48,344 nt of DNA from Cellulosimicrobium composti (GTDB lineage Bacteria; Actinomycetota; Actinomycetes; Actinomycetales; Cellulomonadaceae): positions 1-48,344 of the forward strand of contig NZ_WMKA01000029.1 in NCBI RefSeq assembly GCF_009711085.1, written 5' to 3'. This document shows positions 47,003 through 48,344 of this stretch, piece after piece. Below the pieces are notes generated by a model, which was not told the DNA's origin, did no database searches, and saw only the letters and a program-made list of their open reading frames with translations. The position numbers and the translations under genes are program-made. Each line of letters begins with the position of its first letter. The stretch's first letter is position 1.

Positions 47003-48344
47003 GTGGCCGACGCGCGCCGCCCCGACGGAGCTCCCGGGTCGACACGACGCGCGGGCCGCGACGACGGTGAGGGCACCGCGGTGCACGCGCCGCGGACCGA
47101 CCCCGACGAGCTGCTCACCGGCCGCGAGCTGCGGCGCCTGACCGTGCGCGCCGCGGCGGCGCGCGCGGACGCCGGACCGGGGGAGATCGTCGTCGACGTC
47201 GCGTACGCGGTCGTGTCCGTCGCGCTCGCCACGGTCTGGGTGGTCGGGCTCGCCACGATGCTCCGCTCGTCGCTCGACGGCGGGGCCGCGACCGGCTCGG
47301 GGCAGGTGCTCGGGCCGGGCGGGGTCCAGGCGCTCGGGACGGCCGCGCTGCTCGCGTTCCTCGCGGGGACGGTCGTGCGGCTCGGGCCGGTGGGCGTGGG
47401 CAGCGCGGGCGTGCGCTGGTGGGTGCCCACGCCGGCGGACCGGCGTGGGCTCGTCGTGCCGTCGTTCGTCCGGGCGGTGCTGCTCGGCGGCGTCGTCGGC
47501 GCGGTCGGGACCGCGGTCGTCGCGGTCGCCGCCGGTCTCGACGCCGGCCCGTCGCTGCGGGCCGTGCTCACGGGCGGCGCGCTCGGTCTCCTGCTCGTCA
47601 CGGTCGCGGGGCTCGCCCAGCCGTCGCCCCGCGCCGCGGCCGTGCTCGCGCGGGCGAGCGACGTCGCCGTCGCGGCCGTGCCGGTGGCGGGCCTCGCGCT
47701 CGTCGCCGCCGGACGCCCCGGGCTGCCCGCGCTCGCCGCGCCCCCGCTCGTCGCGGTCGGGCTCCTCGCGGTCGCCGCGGTCCTCGTGCTGCGCTGGTGG
47801 CGCGGGCTGGAGTCGCTCGGCGCGACCGTCCTGCGCGCGCAGAGCGCGGTCGCGGACCAGGTGGGCGGCGCCGTGCTCTCGGTCGACACGCGCGACCTCG
47901 GCCGCGCCCTGCGCCGGGCGGGCGCAGCCCGGGTGCGCGTCCGGCGGCCGCGGCGGTTCGGGGTCGTGCGGGGCCCGTTCGGCGCCGTCGTCGCGGCCGA
48001 CCTCGTGCTCCTCGGTCGCAGCCCCTCCGCGCTCGCGCAGCTCGTCGGCCTCGGCGCGCTGACCGTCGTCGCGCAGCAGGTCCCCGGTCTCGGCTCCGGG
48101 CTCGGGCTCCTCGGTGTGCTGGTCGTGGCCGGCCTCGGCGCCGCCGTGCTCGGGGCCGAGGGCGCGCGCACCGCGGAGATGGCGCCCGTCGTCGACGCCC
48201 TCGTCCCGCTCGGCGCGCGCCGGACCCGGCTCGCGCGCGCGGTCGTGCCCACCCTCACGGCCGCCGTGTGCCTCCTCGCGGGGGCCGCGCCGCTCGTCGT
48301 CGCGACGGGGGACGCGCGGTGGGCCGCCCTGGCCGCGCTCGCCG
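47003..48344 (+). CDS. Multi-pass membrane protein, DUF6297-like ABC partner (3' end outside window)
   Basis: The frame is open from the GTG at 47003 to the window end, 447 codons seen. About 65 polar residues come first (ELLTGRELRRLTVRAAAARAD). Several long hydrophobic segments follow, for example VAYAVVSVALATVWVVGLA, AVLLGGVVGAVGTAVVAVAA and GLALVAAGRPGL...LLAVAAVLVL. A cytoplasmic stretch (LRRAGAARVRVRRPRRFG) precedes more helices. This layout, directly after an ABC ATPase, resembles the actinobacterial DUF6297 family of putative permeases. I recognise the type only loosely. It has no substrate-binding-protein gene beside it in the window. Confidence 0.8.
   Translation, partial: MADARRPDGAPGSTRRAGRDDGEGTAVHAPRTDPDELLTGRELRRLTVRAAAARADAGPGEIVVDVAYAVVSVALATVWVVGLATMLRSSLDGGAATGSGQVLGPGGVQALGTAALLAFLAGTVVRLGPVGVGSAGVRWWVPTPADRRGLVVPSFVRAVLLGGVVGAVGTAVVAVAAGLDAGPSLRAVLTGGALGLLLVTVAGLAQPSPRAAAVLARASDVAVAAVPVAGLALVAAGRPGLPALAAPPLVAVGLLAVAAVLVLRWWRGLESLGATVLRAQSAVADQVGGAVLSVDTRDLGRALRRAGAARVRVRRPRRFGVVRGPFGAVVAADLVLLGRSPSALAQLVGLGALTVVAQQVPGLGSGLGLLGVLVVAGLGAAVLGAEGARTAEMAPVVDALVPLGARRTRLARAVVPTLTAAVCLLAGAAPLVVATGDARWAALAALA

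Overview
This 48.3 kb window comes from a very GC-rich actinobacterium. A Micrococcales member near Cellulomonadaceae or Promicromonosporaceae fits, but the genus is inferred from protein style and base composition, not proven. Almost every gene reads left to right. The core gene order (smc, ftsY, amtB, glnK, glnD, ffh, rpsP, rimM, trmD, rplS, lepB, rnhB, comM, dprA, xerC, rpsB, tsf, pyrH, frr, cdsA, rlmN, dxr, M50 protease, ispG, proS, rimP, nusA, infB, rbfA, truB, ribF) is, from memory, the same order as the Mycobacterium tuberculosis Rv2922c-to-Rv2786c segment. It is chromosomal core, not a mobile or defence island. I see no tRNA, rRNA, CRISPR array, insertion sequence or prophage.

Layout. 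1-8.3 kb: the end of smc, then the SRP receptor ftsY and SRP protein ffh, with the nitrogen-control operon amtB-glnK-glnD between them. 8.4-12.6 kb: an amidohydrolase, then ribosomal protein and ribosome/tRNA maturation genes (rpsP, khpA, rimM, trmD, rplS). 12.7-19.1 kb: lepB, rnhB, a DUF2469 gene, a UPF0102 nuclease-like gene, comM, dprA and xerC. 19.3-24.6 kb: a reverse-strand LytM-like protein, then rpsB-tsf-pyrH-frr-cdsA. 24.7-32.0 kb: rlmN, a DivIVA-repeat protein, a methyltransferase, the MEP-pathway genes dxr and ispG around an M50 site-2 protease, and a GNAT acetyltransferase. 32.0-36.1 kb: a reverse-strand Fpg/Nei glycosylase, proS, and a reverse-strand lipoprotein. 36.3-46.3 kb: rimP-nusA-ylxR-infB-rbfA, a divergent MFS/TetR pair, then truB-ribF. 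46.3 kb to the end: an ABC ATPase and the start of a multi-pass membrane partner.

The genes mainly build and tune the translation machinery (initiation factor 2, EF-Ts, ribosome recycling, S2, S16, L19, 30S maturation factors, rRNA and tRNA modification), insert and process exported proteins (FtsY, Ffh, LepB, M50), and make isoprenoid and phospholipid precursors (Dxr, IspG, CdsA). Strong perfect hairpins separate most units.

I found no convincing new multi-gene system. Points worth a second look are: a GlnD with no room for its C-terminal glutamine-sensing ACT domains; a recurrent promoter layout in which a -10-like hexamer sits 6-7 nt before the start codon, which would give leaderless mRNAs; a chain of three overlapping mini-ORFs in the infB leader; a LytM-like protein that has lost both catalytic histidines; a protein built from four DivIVA-type repeats; and an MFS/TetR cassette whose regulator overlaps truB.
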